Below the pieces are notes generated by a model. That model did not search any database and was not told the origin of the DNA. It saw nothing but the letters and a program-made list of their open reading frames with translations. From IMG/VR virus record IMGVR_UViG_3300003691_000016, positions 1-44,784 of that record: a DNA stretch of 44,784 nt, one strand, 5' to 3'. Every line of letters starts with the position of its first letter. The first letter of the stretch is position 1. The DNA comes from a virus. Shown in pieces: positions 31,352 through 39,003 of the stretch. Made by a program: the position numbers and the translations under genes.

Positions 31352-33254
31352 TTTGTCTCATAGTTGCTACATATTCAATTTCGTGTACTGTTCCAGTTCC
31401 TTCAATTTCAAACTGGATGCTATAGCCACGTTGTAATTGTTGTGGTACCTGAAGTTGATGGGTCTCTTTACCAGTTAAAGTAAAATTAGCAACAACTTCA
31501 TCATCAATTATTATATTTATTATTATATCACCTTCTGACCGAATGTACACCTTTTTATACGTTTTATTCTCAGAAAATGAACCTTCTACAAACCTTGGAG
31601 ACTTATATTTAAAAGTTAAATTAGTAGTATCTTTATATAAGAGATATAAAAATCCATTGTTGTAACCATAGATTAAACCTTTAGCTACAGAAAGAGATAT
31701 TGTTCCTAAACTAAGATACTTAGGTATTATATTAAATCTATAATCCCAAGCTAATATACTACCATCGTCATTATGAAGATAATAAGTTTCATCATTAACA
31801 ACAGAGCTAACTGGAGTTAATTCTAGTTTGCCTAAAACGTTTTTAGTTAAACTGACTACATTATTACCTGACGAAGTACATAAACCATCTTCTGATGCCC
31901 ATATTAATGTTCCTTCAGCTGCTTCACTAATAGACTCAAAAGCTATACAACCTTGATCACCTCTTAAAGATTGTTGAGCTAAAGAGTTAGGACCTGTTCC
32001 AGTTACAATAAATGTCTTAGTTCTAGTGAATACAAGTATACCATTCGCTACTGCACCTAGTCCAGTTATGTCTGCTTCAAACTGTAGTTCAAATTCAGGA
32101 GGCCATGCATTTGGTTTACCTATAGGCGTAAATCTAAGTGACGAACCTATTGCACCAAATAGCATAGCATAAGACTCAGATAAGAATTGAAGACCTGTTG
32201 GTGCTTCATAGAAATTATCAGACTCTAGTAATCTGCCATCCAATTCTGTATCACCTAAGTTATCTATGTATGAAGTAATAGCTGAACCTAATTGCTCAAC
32301 TAAAGTAAACTGTGTTATATTACCACCAACGCGATATAATCGTTTATTAGTAACTTGTGAATCGGTAGACGTTTCAGGTAGTGTTATTTGTATACTACCA
32401 CTATTAATTTCTAGTTCATCAGAGACTGGATTTGGAGCCGATTCAGTGCCATCAGTAGAGTTATAGTAGGTATAAACGTATTGATACGTACCATTAAATG
32501 GCGATATATTATCTTCGTCTAACTCTTCATTAGCACTAATATCAAATACTGAATCTGTAAATACATCTGTTTTAGCTGTAAACTCATAAGCTAATCGCCA
32601 AGCACCGTCATAATAACGATATAACCTAGCTGAATCAGCTAAATCTCCCTGCAGTTTTGAAAACTCTATAGCTCTATTAGTTGGATCGTTTTCTGTAGTT
32701 ATTGTATTACGACCAGCTCTTGTTAAAGCTGCGGTTGCAAGTCCACCAAGTGCTCTTGTATCTATTGTTATACTTGCATATACCGTAAGCTTAAATGGTG
32801 TAGAGTATACACTATTATTGACATTGAATAGCAGATAATCAAAATCGGAAGCAGGAAGATCACCTGAACTATCTTTATTAAGTACTGTGATATCTTCTAA
32901 TGGTATAGCGACATCAATATTAGATATAACACTCTTAGTCGCAGGTCTTTCAATACCTAAATTATTATATGCACCGCTTGAGTATTTCTGTGGTCTAGTT
33001 ATTCTGTCTGTCAAATACATCTTACGTTGGAATTCTAGAAAATCAGTTAATATGTCAGCACTAAGCCACTCATCTTCTGCATCAAAGTGTTTATTATACT
33101 GAGTTGCTACTATATCAGTAAGAAGCTTATCTTTGAGTGGTACTAATACACCTTTAGCATTGTCTATATTTTCATAGACAATGCCTTGATTAAGTTTTAA
33201 TAATTGTGGCGCTAGTCTAGTAGCTATACCACCATCAAATACTTGTAGTTTCAT
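31344..33254 (-). CDS. Tail nozzle / stabilisation-like protein
   Basis: 636 aa, beta-rich. The N-terminus GGIATRLAPQLLKLNQ..YENIDN and later MLFGAIGSSLRFTPIGKPNAWP, NGILVFTRTKTFIVTGTGP and ESISEAAEGTLIWASEDGLC have the propeller-like order of podovirus tail nozzle/stabilisation proteins (P22 gp10, T7 gp12 role). A fibronectin-like insert (YQYVYTYYNSTDGTESAPNPVS) is near residue 250. It would close the tail tube below the adaptor. Role inferred from motif style and neighbours. Confidence 0.65.
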   Translation of the reverse strand: MKLQVFDGGIATRLAPQLLKLNQGIVYENIDNAKGVLVPLKDKLLTDIVATQYNKHFDAEDEWLSADILTDFLEFQRKMYLTDRITRPQKYSSGAYNNLGIERPATKSVISNIDVAIPLEDITVLNKDSSGDLPASDFDYLLFNVNNSVYSTPFKLTVYASITIDTRALGGLATAALTRAGRNTITTENDPTNRAIEFSKLQGDLADSARLYRYYDGAWRLAYEFTAKTDVFTDSVFDISANEELDEDNISPFNGTYQYVYTYYNSTDGTESAPNPVSDELEINSGSIQITLPETSTDSQVTNKRLYRVGGNITQFTLVEQLGSAITSYIDNLGDTELDGRLLESDNFYEAPTGLQFLSESYAMLFGAIGSSLRFTPIGKPNAWPPEFELQFEADITGLGAVANGILVFTRTKTFIVTGTGPNSLAQQSLRGDQGCIAFESISEAAEGTLIWASEDGLCTSSGNNVVSLTKNVLGKLELTPVSSVVNDETYYLHNDDGSILAWDYRFNIIPKYLSLGTISLSVAKGLIYGYNNGFLYLLYKDTTNLTFKYKSPRFVEGSFSENKTYKKVYIRSEGDIIINIIIDDEVVANFTLTGKETHQLQVPQQLQRGYSIQFEIEGTGTVHEIEYVATMRQNG

Positions 33255-33256
33255 AA

Positions 33257-33571
33257 CTACTGATCCTTTTTCCTCTTTGGTAATCTAGCTAAAGTAAGTT
33301 TAATAGCTAATACGTCACTTTGTATCTGATTTTGTGTAGTCGTAATAGGTTGTACAAATGATTCAAAGTAATCTTTTAATATACTACGTAGTTCTTTTTC
33401 TGTAATAGCTTTAGTTTCAACTACAGCAAGTCGTTCGGATAATACTAAAAACTGCTTAGCATTCTCTGTTTGTACTTTTTTACTTTCTTGTTTTTCCATA
33501 CGGTAATTAATACCTAATATAGATAATAAAAAAGCAAATAAACCAGCAGCCCAACCTGTCCAATCACCCAT
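33257..33571 (-). CDS. Single-span membrane/coiled-coil protein
   Basis: 104 aa. Residues about 5-22 form a hydrophobic helix (WAAGLFAFLLSILGINY), followed by a charged coiled-coil region and a basic end (LPKRKKDQ). The topology resembles an inner-membrane spanin or a holin-associated protein, but the gene lies inside the tail block, not at the lysis genes. Function unresolved. Confidence 0.65.
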   Translation of the reverse strand: MGDWTGWAAGLFAFLLSILGINYRMEKQESKKVQTENAKQFLVLSERLAVVETKAITEKELRSILKDYFESFVQPITTTQNQIQSDVLAIKLTLARLPKRKKDQ

Positions 33572-33574
33572 TTA

Positions 33575-34099
33575 TTATACCTCAGCCCAGACTGTTCCTG
33601 TGAAAGAAATTTTAATACCTGTATTAGCAGGTATTAAATAGTTAATACCACCTTTTAGAACTATAGTTGCTGAGTTCTCTATAGTTGTATTAGCTGTTGT
33701 TGATATAATAGTCAACTCTTGACCTTTAGTTCCATTAGTTATAGCACTAATACTTTGTGCAGTAGTAACAGAGAATATTACTGTACTCTTAGCTATAGCA
33801 GAGAACGTACTTACGTTGGCAGTTATATCTTCTGTTTTAGTTGCAGGTACAATCTGTTCATAAGCTGTACCATTGTACTGATAAAACCTAAGTAAACCAT
33901 TAAGTACAAGCACAGCTTTAGGGAACTTAGTAACATCTAATGCATCAAGTTCATCTTGACTGTTGACAGGTCTAAAACCTCTTATCTTAGATACTGTATA
34001 GTCTACGCCAGCTCTATTTTGATTGGCTGTACCTTCACCATATAACAGATCTTCTTCTGCCGCTAAAGCTTTCGTTATTGTTCTTACTGAGGTTGTCAT
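33575..34099 (-). CDS. Minor tail/structural protein
   Basis: 174 aa, Thr/Ser-rich and beta-rich. RGFRPVNSQDELDALDVTKFPKAVLVLNG near residue 40 resembles the attachment domain of tailspikes, followed by repeated short beta strands. It overlaps the adaptor gene (TAATG). Possibly a short fibre or adaptor between tail and spike. No precise family recognised. Confidence 0.6.
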   Translation of the reverse strand: MTTSVRTITKALAAEEDLLYGEGTANQNRAGVDYTVSKIRGFRPVNSQDELDALDVTKFPKAVLVLNGLLRFYQYNGTAYEQIVPATKTEDITANVSTFSAIAKSTVIFSVTTAQSISAITNGTKGQELTIISTTANTTIENSATIVLKGGINYLIPANTGIKISFTGTVWAEV

Positions 34100-35139
34100 T
34101 AAATACCTCTCCTATATACTGTTTGGAATTGTCCAGCTCTTGTAAAGTCTTTCATACTATCTTTCTTAGCTGTCTTAACATGTCGTTCGTAGATCAGCAT
34201 TTGAGCTCCACCTTTTTGTTGGCTTGCAGTATCTACATCATTCATAAGAGCTTGACCACAAAGATAAAATTTAAGTGCTATGTCATACATCGAAGGAATA
34301 GTTAAATCACTAGTTTCATCAACTAGGTCGACAGGATTTTTTAAATAATAACATTTAATAAATGAACTAGCTTCTACCATTGTGTCTACAAAGCCATATA
34401 CATCTTCAAATGTATCTACAATATCATCGTCTGTTACGTCAACGACAGTACCATAAGGAGTTGTAAGGACATAGTCAGTCACATCAATTATAATACCAAA
34501 ACCGTCATTTGGAGTGTCTGCTGCATCTGTTATAGTTAATGCAGAAGTTACACCGAAATCGGGAACTAAGTCTGTGTCTGTAGTTAAGGAAGCTAATGAT
34601 GAAATTACTCCAAGGTCATCTAATAAATCTGCATTAGCAAATAGCGTAGTGACTCCAAATAGTTCAGTCTCAAAAAATGTATCTGATGATGCTGCATCAA
34701 AAGTGTATTCTGTTTCTTCAAGGGGTTTGTTTGGTATTGGGTAAATCTTACCTTCAAGCATATTAGCTCTGTCATATATAATTGCTTGTGGTTCACCTTT
34801 GGTTGACTCCCAATCCATACCAGTTGTTTGAATACCGAAATCTACATACCAACGTGCTCTTGATGTAGTATCTAATTCTTGATGCGTAACTAAAGGTAGT
34901 GGTATGTTGTTATATAGTGCTCTTGTTAACAACCAGCAGTCGTTAGGTAGATTAAAGTAGGGATTGTCTATAATGATTGGTACGTCAGTTCGTGCATGCA
35001 GCATTTGTGTCTGTTGACAGAAGTCAATCTGTGCTTCATTTAGTATAGCTATAAGTGTAGGATTATCCCAACGTTCTTGCTTTGGGTCAGCTAAGGTAAT
35101 TCTAGCATTAGCTAGTATCTTTTCTACTCTAGTTGCCAT
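34099..35139 (-). CDS. Head-to-tail adaptor protein
   Basis: 346 aa. The N-terminus (VEKILANARITLAD-KQERW-NPTLIAILNEAQIDFCQQTQ) and C-terminus (IPSMYDIALKFYLCGQALMNDVDTAS, YERHVKTAKKDSM) match the connector/adaptor family placed after the capsid genes of podoviruses (P22 gp4-like, DUF6682-like; names from memory). Residues about 150-245 form an Asp/Thr-rich insert (TDTDLVPDFGVTSALTITDAAD), possibly an extra exposed domain. First gene after the terminator at 35155. Confidence 0.7.
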   Translation of the reverse strand: MATRVEKILANARITLADPKQERWDNPTLIAILNEAQIDFCQQTQMLHARTDVPIIIDNPYFNLPNDCWLLTRALYNNIPLPLVTHQELDTTSRARWYVDFGIQTTGMDWESTKGEPQAIIYDRANMLEGKIYPIPNKPLEETEYTFDAASSDTFFETELFGVTTLFANADLLDDLGVISSLASLTTDTDLVPDFGVTSALTITDAADTPNDGFGIIIDVTDYVLTTPYGTVVDVTDDDIVDTFEDVYGFVDTMVEASSFIKCYYLKNPVDLVDETSDLTIPSMYDIALKFYLCGQALMNDVDTASQQKGGAQMLIYERHVKTAKKDSMKDFTRAGQFQTVYRRGI

Positions 35140-35154
35140 CTCATACCTTTAAAT

Positions 35155-35180
35155 AAAGCCCACGATGTTCTGTGGGCTTT
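35155..35180 (-). terminator. Terminator after capsid genes
   Basis: AAAGCCCAC (35155-35163) pairs with GTGGGCTTT (35172-35180), 8-nt loop. Read leftward it is followed by ATTTAAAGG. It separates the heavily expressed capsid and decoration genes from the tail genes and may allow partial read-through. Confidence 0.85.
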
Positions 35181-35186
35181 GATTAA

Positions 35187-35627
35187 TTACTTAGTGATTG
35201 TTGTGTATTCACCAGTGTTTTTAGTATATTCAATATACTCAACAACTACGATGTATTTACCAACATTGGTAGCTGCACCAACAGTAGTAATACCAAGGTA
35301 TAGACCTTTACCAGTAGTAGTCAAAGACTGACCAGTAAAAGTGCCCTCTTTACCTGTCGACGTCAAGTCAGCTGCACTTAGAATCTCAGAACCAGCCTCA
35401 GCTGTACCAAGTGTTGCAACAGCTGAAGTTGCTGCATCAGAAGCAGTAACAACATGAATATACGCGTCTGTGATAAGAGCGTCAAGCGGGATATTTGCAA
35501 GCAAGAAGTTACCTGAGCCAGCAGCAATCTGAGCATCATCTGTGCCCTCAAGTAATTCACTTGCAAATAGGCAGACACCTTTTTTTTGGTGAAAATTATT
35601 TTCACGTGTCATATCAGTATTAGCCAT
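35187..35627 (-). CDS. Capsid decoration/stabilisation protein candidate
   Basis: 146 aa, Ala/Thr/Gly-rich beta protein between the major capsid gene and the terminator. LANIPLDALITDAYIHVVTASDA and a GKGLYLGITTVG..VGKYIVVVEYIEY end are typical of small head proteins. High-expression position and size suggest a head decoration or stabilisation protein; no specific family confirmed. GGAG precedes the ATG. Confidence 0.65.
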   Translation of the reverse strand: MANTDMTRENNFHQKKGVCLFASELLEGTDDAQIAAGSGNFLLANIPLDALITDAYIHVVTASDAATSAVATLGTAEAGSEILSAADLTSTGKEGTFTGQSLTTTGKGLYLGITTVGAATNVGKYIVVVEYIEYTKNTGEYTTITK

Positions 35628-35641
35628 AACTAATTAACTCC

Positions 35642-36817
35642 TTATGAGCCTACCTGAACGTCTACAGTTACTACACCATAATCGATGTCTGAAACTTTAG
35701 CCGCTTTATAGTTAGCGTTTTCTGCTTTAAGTTTGGTCTTTCTTACTTCAGTCCAAACTTCCAATGCCGACTCAGACTTAATTGCAAAGTCCTGAGATGG
35801 CTGCCATCTGTAATCAGGTTGTTTACCGAACGCAATCTGCAAAGCGCCAGTACCAAGGATTATACCACGTGAATGCAGTAGGGTTGCATCGTAGTCAAAA
35901 CCGTCCTGACCAGTCCAAGGAGCTGTAGTAGGATCTGCGCCATCATATTGACGAAGACCAGCCATTTCAACTTCTGAGTTATTAAGACCCCAACCAAGAG
36001 CTGTACCATCAGTGAAACCAAAGAACTGACCAGCTTCAACAATAAGCATAGCACCAACACGACCAATAATACCTGAGATATTACGGTTGTTGTTACCACG
36101 AACGTCACCGTTCTGCATAATTGTCTGATAACCGGAAGTGTCTTTACGAAGAATGTTTGCCATAGCTGAATCAATCATAAAGATCCATAATGGTCGGTCA
36201 TACTGTGCACCTTCACCGCCCATAGTAGTCTTGAACGGATCAAGAGGACGACGAATACCGCCAGTAGTAAAACCATTTGATGTTTTCAGAGTACGCTCAA
36301 TATCGAGAAGTTGGTTAAACGTAAAAGTCGTACCAAGATCGATTGTATGAGTAGGAGCCTGAGCACCATCATCGTTGGTTGTAATAAGACCTTGAGCGGC
36401 ATCAAATAACGCCTGATCTTTCCATCTGATCCATAGATCGCCAAGCTTCGAACGTGAATCCGAATGCTCATTAATCTGCAAATCGCCGATGTTAACACCA
36501 TCAAATTTATCGCCATTATCAACAACAAGTCGATAACGATCAACAGTAATTTTGTCAGAGAATTTCTTCTTCTGCTCACCTTTACCAAACGCTGTGTCTT
36601 TGCCTTTTATTGCTTTACCTGAGATGTTACCATCAAAGTCAAATACAACAGTGTGACCTTCAGCGGAGTTTTCATTGTTGGCCTGGAATACAACGGAATC
36701 TTTAGATGTTCCAGTGTAAGGGTTCCAGAAAGACTGAGACGCTTTCTGAATAAGCCCTTCACGCATCCATTTTCGACGTTCTAGATCCGAACCAACCTTA
36801 ACAATACCAGTAGACAT
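35642..36817 (-). CDS. Major capsid protein (N4 gp56 / DUF4043 type)
   Basis: 391 aa, close to N4 gp56 (about 400 aa). RKWMREGLIQKASQSFWNPYTG, then GHTVVFDFDGNISGKAIKGKDTAFGKGEQ, ITVDRYRLVVDNG and GDLWIRWKDQALFDA follow the DUF4043/N4-gp56 pattern of an HK97-like shell protein. C-terminal LHSRGIILGTGALQIAFG is also familial. The coding DNA is more G+C-rich than its surroundings, as expected for a highly expressed gene. AGAAGGATGACATT precedes the ATG. Confidence 0.9.
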   Translation of the reverse strand: MSTGIVKVGSDLERRKWMREGLIQKASQSFWNPYTGTSKDSVVFQANNENSAEGHTVVFDFDGNISGKAIKGKDTAFGKGEQKKKFSDKITVDRYRLVVDNGDKFDGVNIGDLQINEHSDSRSKLGDLWIRWKDQALFDAAQGLITTNDDGAQAPTHTIDLGTTFTFNQLLDIERTLKTSNGFTTGGIRRPLDPFKTTMGGEGAQYDRPLWIFMIDSAMANILRKDTSGYQTIMQNGDVRGNNNRNISGIIGRVGAMLIVEAGQFFGFTDGTALGWGLNNSEVEMAGLRQYDGADPTTAPWTGQDGFDYDATLLHSRGIILGTGALQIAFGKQPDYRWQPSQDFAIKSESALEVWTEVRKTKLKAENANYKAAKVSDIDYGVVTVDVQVGS

Positions 36818-37001
36818 AATGTCATCCTTCTTTTAAGGTTAAAGAGTAATTGTGATGCATAAATGGTTAGGTGATTCCAAGCCGGAGACCTTCAAGAATG
36901 CATTTCATACGGTGTAGTAACTACAGAACGTAGAAACACACTTCTTCATTTATATTTCATCGTAACATATAATAGATAAAAAATACACTTAATAATAAAA
37001 T
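36818..37001 (-). promoter_or_regulatory. Leader region of the capsid gene
   Basis: 184 bp without a credible gene between the terminator at 37002 and the capsid start. Read leftward it begins with an A+T-rich TATTTTTTATCTATTATATG stretch that could hold a late promoter. A GC-richer 60-bp part follows, holding CTCCGGCTTGGAATCACC, which can form local hairpins. No TTTACA-N17-TATAAT promoter was found, so a late-specific promoter is possible. Confidence 0.4.
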
Positions 37002-37035
37002 AACTACTCTAGCTAAGTATAGAAACTAGAGTAGT
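37002..37035 (-). terminator. Terminator after the frameshifted gene
   Basis: AACTACTCTAG (37002-37012) pairs perfectly with CTAGAGTAGTT (37025-37035). Leftward it is followed by TTATTTTATTATT. It lies just after the stop codon reached in the shifted frame (about 37042), which supports that frame being the natural end of the gene. Confidence 0.8.
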
Positions 37036-37041
37036 TTAGTA

Positions 37042-37484
37042 TTAACTTAACGCTGCTCGTACAAAGCAATCTTTAGCTTCAAGTAGTTTACGCAAACCTG
37101 CAGACTTCTCTGGTCCATTAGGTAACCCTGACATTTCAGCAGCTAGTTCACCGATAGGTTTACTAACTTTTGTAACTTAAGAGGTAAATGAGTATAACTA
37201 AAATAGTCTAGTATACCGTTACTTACTGGATTAATCACCTTCTCATCTGTAATATTACGTTCAGCAAAGACTTTAGCATTACAATGATATACATCGTCTT
37301 GATTTAAGAACACAATATAATCACCTACTTTGACAGGCTCATAATGTTTAAACTCAATTACTTTACCATGTTCTATTGAAGTAAGAACAGAGGTTGACTC
37401 TTTGTTTAATATTTTAATAACATCTGATTCTACGACTAAATGAGCAAGACGCTTAATTGGTTTACTTTCAAATTCTTTGAACAT
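37042..37484 (-). CDS. Two-domain gene split by a -1 frameshift; Acb2/Tad1-like hairpin C-terminus
   Basis: The straightforward frame (37484-37143) gives 113 aa with a domain containing HYEPVKVGDYIVFLNQDDVYHCNAKVF, and ends LQKLVNLSVN. A -1 shift at AAAAG (37171-37167) instead continues LQK-VSKPIGELAAEMS and then GLRKLLEAKDCFVRAAL, stopping at about 37042, for 147 aa. The shifted tail matches the helical-hairpin phage family that includes cyclic-nucleotide sponges Acb2/Tad1 (from memory), where DYFSYTHLP..LQ.VSKP is continuous. Thus this is programmed frameshifting, a natural one-base deletion, or an A-run sequencing error. It lies between scaffold and capsid genes; the start overlaps the scaffold stop (TAATG) with GGAG upstream. 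Confidence 0.7.
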
Positions 37485-38191
37485 TAAAATATCTCCTTTG
37501 TGTAGTCTGTTGAGTTTTGTTTTTCGACTGCTTCTTTGGATGGGTTACCTGAGCCACGTGCATTTTTAAAGTCTGGCTCATCTAGAGCTTTCTCACCTTT
37601 AGCAATTACCTTATTCTTACCAAGATAGTTTTTAACCTCAGTGAGGTACTCATCAAACTGTATTTCGCCAGCTTCAAGTTTCTTAGTTATACGAGGTGGA
37701 ATGTCATTCTGAATTACATCGTCTGTGATAGCTAATGTTGGATTGTCAGTATTGAACTGCTCAAGCTGAGCTGTACGTCTCTCAAGCTCTGTCATATTAG
37801 AAGCTTCTTTGCTAATATCTGCACGCTTCTCTTTAAACTTGACGCGTTTAGCTTCTTCAATATTGCTGATCTCTGCACGCCAAGCTTCAGGGTCCTGAAC
37901 CTTTAGTTCTTCAAGTTTAGCTTGTTCAGTACTACTTAAGTTTGATACAGCATCACTTTCCCATGAAGAGGTAAGTTTGTCATTTTCTGCTTCTAGCGCT
38001 TTAACACGCTGCTGACCTTTAGTAAATGATGCTTGTGTGTCGCGACGTCTTATTTCTGATCTAACCGAGAATGCAGTTGCTTCATCTGTTCCTTCAGGTA
38101 GAACTAGTTTACCAGCATCGTCCTTGGTTGTGTTCGCGATAACCTCATTGACTTTGCTTTCGAAAGTCGGAGTACTATTTTCTTCTGCCAT
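37484..38191 (-). CDS. Capsid scaffolding protein candidate
   Basis: 235 aa from ATG 38191 (MAEENSTPTF; AAGGAACTCACT upstream); an in-frame ATG at 38215 lacks a ribosome binding site. Highly charged, acidic and helical, with a coiled coil about residues 70-160 (VKALEAENDKLTSSWESD, LEELKVQDPEAWRAEISN). It is the first gene of the leftward late operon, two genes before the major capsid protein, the usual place of the scaffold. Assignment rests on composition and position. Confidence 0.75.
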   Translation of the reverse strand: MAEENSTPTFESKVNEVIANTTKDDAGKLVLPEGTDEATAFSVRSEIRRRDTQASFTKGQQRVKALEAENDKLTSSWESDAVSNLSSTEQAKLEELKVQDPEAWRAEISNIEEAKRVKFKEKRADISKEASNMTELERRTAQLEQFNTDNPTLAITDDVIQNDIPPRITKKLEAGEIQFDEYLTEVKNYLGKNKVIAKGEKALDEPDFKNARGSGNPSKEAVEKQNSTDYTKEIF

Positions 38192-38278
38192 AGTGAGTTC
38201 CTTTGTTATGTGCAAAGCCTTTTAGCTTGACACGTTGTAGATCCTAATGAATCATATCTATATTATATAACAAAACTG

Positions 38279-38307
38279 TTTACAAGTACACCTTTTTATT
38301 GTATAAT
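38279..38307 (+). promoter_or_regulatory. Sigma70-like promoter for the terminase arm
   Basis: TTTACA (38279-38284), 17-bp spacer, TATAAT (38302-38307). It lies in the 168-bp divergent region between scaffold (leftward) and the RHH gene (rightward). The opposite strand has TATAAT around 38262-38268 but no matching -35 box. Confidence 0.85.
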
Positions 38308-38359
38308 TTAATAAATTTATAAAATAGATTTTGTGTAAACGACTTAATGGGAGCTAAGT

Positions 38360-38512
38360 ATGGCAATATTTACATTCAGTACCAAAGATAAGCGGCCTGC
38401 TGACGAACAACTTGTAAAGGATATAAAAGAATATTGCTTTAGAAGGAACGTTAACTTCTCAGGTTTAGTTGTTGATCTTCTACGTAAATATAAGACTGAT
38501 AAGGCTAGCTAA
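38360..38512 (+). CDS. Small ribbon-helix-helix-like protein
   Basis: 50 aa. A short strand (MAIFTFSTKDKR) followed by two helices (DEQLVKDIKEYCFRRN and NFSGLVVDLLRKY) matches the Arc/MetJ ribbon-helix-helix layout. GGGAG (38349-38353) is six bases before the ATG. It lies directly after the terminase promoter and three bases before the small terminase gene, a place suited to an autoregulator of the divergent late promoters (inference). Confidence 0.75.
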   Translation: MAIFTFSTKDKRPADEQLVKDIKEYCFRRNVNFSGLVVDLLRKYKTDKAS

Positions 38513-38514
38513 AT

Positions 38515-39003
38515 ATGAATGACACGCAAAAGTACAAAGTTATGTCTTTGCTTCAACAACATACTCCACCTAAGGATATTGCTGAAGATATGGACGTTAG
38601 TTACGGTGCAGTACTTAAGCTAAGGCGTCAGTTTGATGAAGCAAAGACTAATGGTACTATAGACAAGTTGCTAAGCGCTAAAGATTTAGTCTTAGATATT
38701 GCTGAAGAAGTATTAAGTGTTATACCTGTTGAGGAGGCTGCTGCTGAATTAACTAAAGGTTTAAATGGTATAGAACATCTAAGTGAGCAATTTCAAAAGA
38801 CTGCGATTATACTAGATACTCAGATACGTAATATGCTAATTAGCGTAACTGACCTTAGTGAACTTGAAATTGCTACTGACATACTATGTAAGTTACAAAC
38901 TGCTTTTGTTAACAAGCAAATGACGCAAGTCAATGTCCAAAATAACTACGGTGATAGTACTCCAAAATATAATCAATTTTTGGGAGACAAGCCAAGTGAT
39001 TAA
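38515..39003 (+). CDS. Small terminase subunit candidate
   Basis: 162 aa. The N-terminus has a helix-turn-helix, TPPKDIAEDMDVSYGAVLKLRRQFD (about residues 17-42), then long helices suitable for oligomerisation, and a C-terminal tail (NVQNNYGDSTPKYNQFLGDKP). It overlaps the large terminase gene start by eight bases. DNA-binding N-terminus, helical core and genomic position agree with TerS, which recognises the packaging site. Confidence 0.75.
   Translation: MNDTQKYKVMSLLQQHTPPKDIAEDMDVSYGAVLKLRRQFDEAKTNGTIDKLLSAKDLVLDIAEEVLSVIPVEEAAAELTKGLNGIEHLSEQFQKTAIILDTQIRNMLISVTDLSELEIATDILCKLQTAFVNKQMTQVNVQNNYGDSTPKYNQFLGDKPSD

Noticed and set aside
38216-38300. Leftward sigma70 promoter for the scaffold gene (TATAAT on the - strand)
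   Set aside because: No -35 box with 16-18 bp spacing was found, and such A+T-rich DNA gives chance TATAAT words.
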